From an uncultured Gammaproteobacteria bacterium (GTDB taxonomy: Bacteria; Pseudomonadota; Gammaproteobacteria; Steroidobacterales; GCA-2729495): DNA of 17,501 nt. Position 1 is the first letter of the stretch, and every line of letters starts with the position of its first letter. Where the stretch lies: positions 1 through 17,501 of the forward strand of contig CALGMY010000127.1 in assembly GCA_937958785.1 (NCBI GenBank), read 5' to 3'. Below, in pieces: positions 14,413-17,501 of the stretch. The position numbers and the translations under genes are program-made. The notes beneath the pieces were generated by a model. It was not told the DNA's origin. It searched no databases and saw only the letters and a program-made list of their open reading frames with translations.

Positions 14413-16005
14413 ATGAGCGCCACATCCAGCGACCTCCCGGCCCCGGGCCTCCTCGACGGGCTTGCCGCCATCGTCGGCCCGGACCACGTCCTCACGGACG
14501 ACGCGTCCCGTACCTTCTATTCCACCGACGTGTTCCGCGAGGCCGACGTGCTCGCCCTGGCGGTCGTCCAGCCAGGCACCGTGGCCGAGCTGCAGGAGGT
14601 CATGCGGCTCTGCGCCCGCCACCGGACACCCACCCTGGTGCGGGGCGGGGGCGCGTCCTACACGGATGCCTACCTGCCCGTCCGCGAGGGGACCGTCACG
14701 CTGGATACCTCCCGCCTGACCCGCATCGACATCAGCGAGGAGGACCTCTACGTCACGGTCGAGGCCGGCGTCACCTGGGCGAAGCTGTACGAGGCCGTGA
14801 GCGAGAGGGGGCTGCGCACCCCCATGTGGGGCCCGTTCTCGGGCCTTGCGGCCACGGTGGCGGGGGGCATGTCCCATTACGCCGTGAACTACGGCTCGGG
14901 CCTGTACGGCGTATCCGCGGAGTCCCTGCTCGGCATGGATGTGATCCTGGCGAATGGGGAGATCGTGTCCACCGGCTCGGGGGGCGGCGAGGGCAGCCTG
15001 CCGTTCTACCGCTTCTACGGACCGGATCTCACCGGCCTGTTCGTCGGCGATGCGGGGGCGTTCGGCGTGAAGGCCCGGCTGACCTTGCGCCTCATGCACA
15101 AGCCGACGGGATTCGCCGCCGCCTCCTACGGCTTCCCCACCGGCGAGAACTGCCTCCGGGCCCTCATGGAGGCGGCCCGGCTCGGGGTGGTGTCCCAGAA
15201 CTTCGGGCTGGACCCCCGTCAGCAGAAAACGGCCCTCACGCGCATGGAGTCGGCCAATCCCCTGGACGCCGCCCGGTCGGTGTTCCGGTCGGCAACCGGG
15301 CCGCTGGATGGCGCCCTGCAGGTGGCCCGCATGGCCATGGCGGGCCGGAATTTCCTGAAGAACGCCGTGTACTCGGCCCACTTCAGCACCGAGGGCCTCA
15401 CGGCCGCCGAGGCGAAGCTGAAGCTCGCCGCGGTCAGGCAGGTGGCCGGGCGGTACGGCGCCGAGGTGGCCAACACGATCCCGACCTACTTCAACGCGAA
15501 CCCCTTCATGGAGCTCCTGCCCATCCTCGGGCCGAACGGGGAGCGCTGGAAGCCGACCCACGGTGTGCTGCCGTTCTCGGCGGTGCTGAAGCACCACGCG
15601 GACTTCGAGGCCCTGCTGGCGGAGTACCGGGACCGGATGGAGCGGGAGGGCGTGCAGTTGACCCGGATGCTGATGTTCTTCGGCACCAATGCCTTCATCT
15701 ACGAGCCCACCTTCCTGTGGCGGGATGAGCAGACCGCCTACCACCGCCGGGTCTATCCCGCCGCCCTGCTCCCGAAGGTGCCGGTGCATCCCGCCAATCC
15801 CGCGGGTCGGGCGCTGGTGAAGGAGATCAAGGGCCGGATCCAGGAGCTCTGCAGCCGCAACGGGGCGAGCCACATGCAGGTCGGCAAGGATTACCCCTAC
15901 CTCGCCAGCCGGAAGCCCGCCACCCGCGTCCTGGTCCGGGACCTCAAGCGCCTGCTCGACCCGGACGGCCTGCTGAACCCGGGCGCCCTGGGGCTGCCGC
16001 CGTAG
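14413..16005 (+). CDS. GlcD-like FAD-binding oxidase/dehydrogenase
   Basis: This 530-residue protein belongs to the FAD-linked oxidase family (PCMH-type FAD-binding domain). Signs are LVRGGGASYTDAYLP from about residue 75 for pyrophosphate binding, the DISEEDLYVTVEAGVTWAKL segment, and GPFSGLAATVAGGMSHYAVN with VSAESLLGMDVILANGEIV, where the flavin ring is bound. The C-terminal half contains a substrate domain ending LLDPDGLLNPGALGLPP, the typical family terminus. These enzymes oxidise hydroxy acids, alcohols or aldehydes with an unknown physiological acceptor; the substrate here is not predictable. No signal peptide is seen. The start at ATG 14413 lies 30 bp from the divergent hydrolase start. 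Its TAG stop (16003-16005) is supplied by the first bases of the REPIN palindrome, so repeat insertion or evolution has set the C-terminus. Confidence 0.93.
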   Translation: MSATSSDLPAPGLLDGLAAIVGPDHVLTDDASRTFYSTDVFREADVLALAVVQPGTVAELQEVMRLCARHRTPTLVRGGGASYTDAYLPVREGTVTLDTSRLTRIDISEEDLYVTVEAGVTWAKLYEAVSERGLRTPMWGPFSGLAATVAGGMSHYAVNYGSGLYGVSAESLLGMDVILANGEIVSTGSGGGEGSLPFYRFYGPDLTGLFVGDAGAFGVKARLTLRLMHKPTGFAAASYGFPTGENCLRALMEAARLGVVSQNFGLDPRQQKTALTRMESANPLDAARSVFRSATGPLDGALQVARMAMAGRNFLKNAVYSAHFSTEGLTAAEAKLKLAAVRQVAGRYGAEVANTIPTYFNANPFMELLPILGPNGERWKPTHGVLPFSAVLKHHADFEALLAEYRDRMEREGVQLTRMLMFFGTNAFIYEPTFLWRDEQTAYHRRVYPAALLPKVPVHPANPAGRALVKEIKGRIQELCSRNGASHMQVGKDYPYLASRKPATRVLVRDLKRLLDPDGLLNPGALGLPP

Positions 16006-16069
16006 GAGCGGCTTCAGCCGCGACCGGGCGGGAATTCCCGCCCGGTCGCGGCTGAAGCCGCTCCTACGG
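16000..16069. repeat. REPIN-type perfect palindrome 2 (70 bp, no loop)
   Basis: Bases 16000-16034 are exactly the reverse complement of 16035-16069, with GAATTC at the centre. Each outer part carries GTAG followed by GCGGC-TTCA-GCCGC, the same plan as the repeat at 10946-11003 but with G and C exchanged at paired positions. It overlaps the stop codon of the FAD oxidase gene. It has no T-tract, so it is not a typical intrinsic terminator, although it may stabilise or end the transcript. Confidence 0.93.
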
Positions 16070-16126
16070 GAGTGGCATCGGTTAAACTTGGAAATTGCGC
16101 CCCCGAACCCAGCCCTGCGACAGAAC

Positions 16127-16130
16127 GAGG
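16127..16130 (+). promoter_or_regulatory. Ribosome binding site (GAGG) for the amidohydrolase gene
   Basis: GAGG lies five bases before the ATG at 16136 and fixes this start. It is one of the few clear Shine-Dalgarno sequences in the window. The 66 bases between the palindrome and the ATG hold no convincing promoter; TAAACT at 16083-16088 is only a weak -10 candidate. Confidence 0.6.
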
Positions 16131-16135
16131 ACACC

Positions 16136-17501
16136 ATGGCGACCAAGAAGGCAACCGCCCGCACCGCGACCCCGAAGCCCCAGTACGACCTCCTGATCAA
16201 GAACGTCCGCGTGGTCCGCCCCGGCGCCAGCCTGGTCGAGCAGGGCGACATCGCCATCAAGGGCGGCAAGTTCGCGAAGATCGCGCCGGTGATTGCGGCC
16301 GACACGGCGAAGGAAGTCTTCGACGGCAAGGGCCGGCTGGCCTTCCCGGGCCTCGTCGACCCGCACATGCACACGGGCATCTACTCGCCGCTCGCCGAGG
16401 ACGCCGTGACCGAGAGCCGGGCCGCGGCCCAGGGCGGCGTCACCAGCAGCCTCAACTACTTCCGCACCGGCGGCTACTACCTGAACAAGGGCGGCCCCTA
16501 CAAGAAGTTCTTCCCCGAGGTGCTGGACATCTCCGCCGGCCGCTTCCACGTGGACTACGCCTACCACCTGGCGCCCATGGACAAGCGCCACATCCGGGAG
16601 ATCCCGGACCTGGTCGAGAACTTCGGCGTCACGTCCTTCAAGATCTACATGTTCTACGGCGGCCACGGCCTGCACGGCCGGTCGAGCAACCAGCACGAGT
16701 TCCTCATGATCAACGAGGACGAGAAGTACGACATCGCGCACTTCGAGTTCGTCATGCGTGGCCTGCGCAAGGCCATGGACCGCTTCCCGGACAAGGCCGG
16801 CGACATCTCGCTCAGCCTGCACTGCGAGACCGCCGAGATCATGGCGGCCTACACGAAGATCGTGGAGGACGAGGGCAAGCTGAAGGGCCTCGCCGCCTAC
16901 AGCGCCGGCCGCCCGCCGCACTCCGAGGGCCTCGCGATCTTCATCGCGTCCTACCTCGCCAACGAGACCGACCTGCCGAACATCAACCTGCTGCACCTCA
17001 CCTCCCGCAAGGCGGTGGTGGCGGCGCTGCAGATGGCTGCGGTCTTCCCGCACATCAATTTCCGCCGGGAGGTCACGATCGGCCACCTGATGCTGGACAC
17101 CGACTCCAAGGCCGCGTCGCTGGCCAAGGTGAACCCGCCCATCCGGCCCCGCCCGGACGTGGAGTACCTCTGGGAGCAGCTCGTCGCCGGCAACCTGGAC
17201 TGGGTGTGCAGCGACCACGCCTGCTGCAAGCACGAGATGAAGGTCGACGCCAGGAAGCCCGGCAACATCTGGCTCGCCAAGTCCGGCTTCGGCGGCACCG
17301 AGTACCTGCTGGCCGCCCTCGTGAGCGAGGGGCGCAAGCGGGGCCTCACCTGGAACCAGATGGCGGCGCTCACCAGCTACAACGCTGCCCGCCGCTTCGG
17401 CCTGCACTCGAAGGGCGACATCGCCGAGGGGCTGGACGCGGACCTCGCCATCCTGGACCCGAACGAGACCTGGACGGTCCGGGGCGCCGAGTCCGAGTCC
17501 A
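16136..17501 (+). CDS. Dihydropyrimidinase/hydantoinase-type amidohydrolase (partial, C-terminus off right edge)
   Basis: About 455 residues are present before the window ends. It is a cyclic-amide amidohydrolase of the dihydropyrimidinase, hydantoinase, allantoinase and dihydroorotase group, which opens cyclic ureides with a binuclear metal centre. All ligands can be seen: DPHMHTG (His77, His79), SFKIYMFYGG with the carboxylatable Lys169, LHCET (His229), NLLHLTSRKA (His287) and CSDHACC (Asp360). The segments GRPPHSEGLA and KVNPPIRPR match dihydropyrimidinase-type members better than dihydroorotases. The first 16 residues (rich in Ala, Thr and Lys) are a polar extension. The start follows GAGG by five bases and lies 66 bp after the palindrome. 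The C-terminal lobe continues past base 17501. Its exact substrate is uncertain, and it may or may not be transcribed with the FAD oxidase. Confidence 0.93.
   Translation, partial: MATKKATARTATPKPQYDLLIKNVRVVRPGASLVEQGDIAIKGGKFAKIAPVIAADTAKEVFDGKGRLAFPGLVDPHMHTGIYSPLAEDAVTESRAAAQGGVTSSLNYFRTGGYYLNKGGPYKKFFPEVLDISAGRFHVDYAYHLAPMDKRHIREIPDLVENFGVTSFKIYMFYGGHGLHGRSSNQHEFLMINEDEKYDIAHFEFVMRGLRKAMDRFPDKAGDISLSLHCETAEIMAAYTKIVEDEGKLKGLAAYSAGRPPHSEGLAIFIASYLANETDLPNINLLHLTSRKAVVAALQMAAVFPHINFRREVTIGHLMLDTDSKAASLAKVNPPIRPRPDVEYLWEQLVAGNLDWVCSDHACCKHEMKVDARKPGNIWLAKSGFGGTEYLLAALVSEGRKRGLTWNQMAALTSYNAARRFGLHSKGDIAEGLDADLAILDPNETWTVRGAESES

Noticed and set aside
16000..16069. Palindrome as an intrinsic terminator.
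   Set aside because: There is no run of T residues on either side, and the same element plan recurs inside an operon at 10946-11003, so a repeat-family explanation fits better.
16083..16088. TAAACT as a promoter -10 for the amidohydrolase.
   Set aside because: Only four of six consensus positions match and the -35 region would fall inside the palindrome without a match.
14410..16380. Very long open frame on the minus strand continuing upstream of the alpha/beta hydrolase.
   Set aside because: It runs opposite the well-supported FAD oxidase and amidohydrolase genes, has biased composition (His, Gly, Arg, Val) and no recognisable domain; it is a GC-rich shadow. Only the part from 14382 down to 13567 is a gene.

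Overview
The window is about 17.5 kb of very GC-rich, densely packed bacterial DNA with no stretch over 300 bases lacking a gene. The protein families, the GC content and two REPIN-type inverted repeats of the GTAGGAGCG...TTCA...CGC class (common in Xanthomonadales, Pseudomonas and relatives) suggest a high-GC gammaproteobacterium. The taxonomic call is an inference. No RNA genes, CRISPR arrays, insertion sequences or phage genes were seen.

Left part (1-7690): a surface or exopolysaccharide biosynthesis locus. A partial glutamine-dependent asparagine-synthase-type amidotransferase is read leftward (1-1559). Divergent from it, a tightly coupled rightward operon runs 1620-7690: two GT4 glycosyltransferases, an alpha/alpha-toroid protein of unknown activity, a second asparagine-synthase-type amidotransferase, and a WecG/TagA/CpsF (GT26) glycosyltransferase. 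Neighbours overlap or lie within 4 bp of each other.

Middle part (7700-13445): a leftward operon that converges on the first with only 9 bp between stop codons. In transcription order it carries a NodU/CmcH-type O-carbamoyltransferase, an SxtJ-like membrane protein, a 50-residue SxtK/DUF5989-like membrane protein, a REPIN, a GTG-started membrane-anchored SGNH hydrolase or acyltransferase, gmd and fcl. Gmd and Fcl make GDP-L-fucose from GDP-mannose. The carbamoyltransferase and SGNH protein are candidates for decorating the glycan with carbamoyl and acyl groups. Together the two operons look like a system for a fucose-containing, amidated or aminated and O-carbamoylated glycan. No flippase, polymerase, initiating transferase or exosortase is in the window, so these presumably lie to the left or elsewhere.

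Right part (13567-17501): apparently unrelated small-molecule metabolism. An alpha/beta-hydrolase-fold protein with His instead of Ser at the nucleophile elbow is divergent from a GlcD-like FAD-binding oxidase. The oxidase's TAG stop codon is part of a perfect 70-bp palindrome (second REPIN). After it comes a dihydropyrimidinase/hydantoinase-type amidohydrolase that runs off the right edge with all metal ligands intact.

Most worth a second look: the carbamoyltransferase-SxtJ-SxtK module joined to SGNH, gmd and fcl; the toroid protein with a squalene-cyclase-like QW motif inside a glycosyltransferase operon; the His-elbow hydrolase; the two covarying REPINs placed at gene junctions; and two promoter-like -10 boxes positioned so that transcripts would begin at the start codon.
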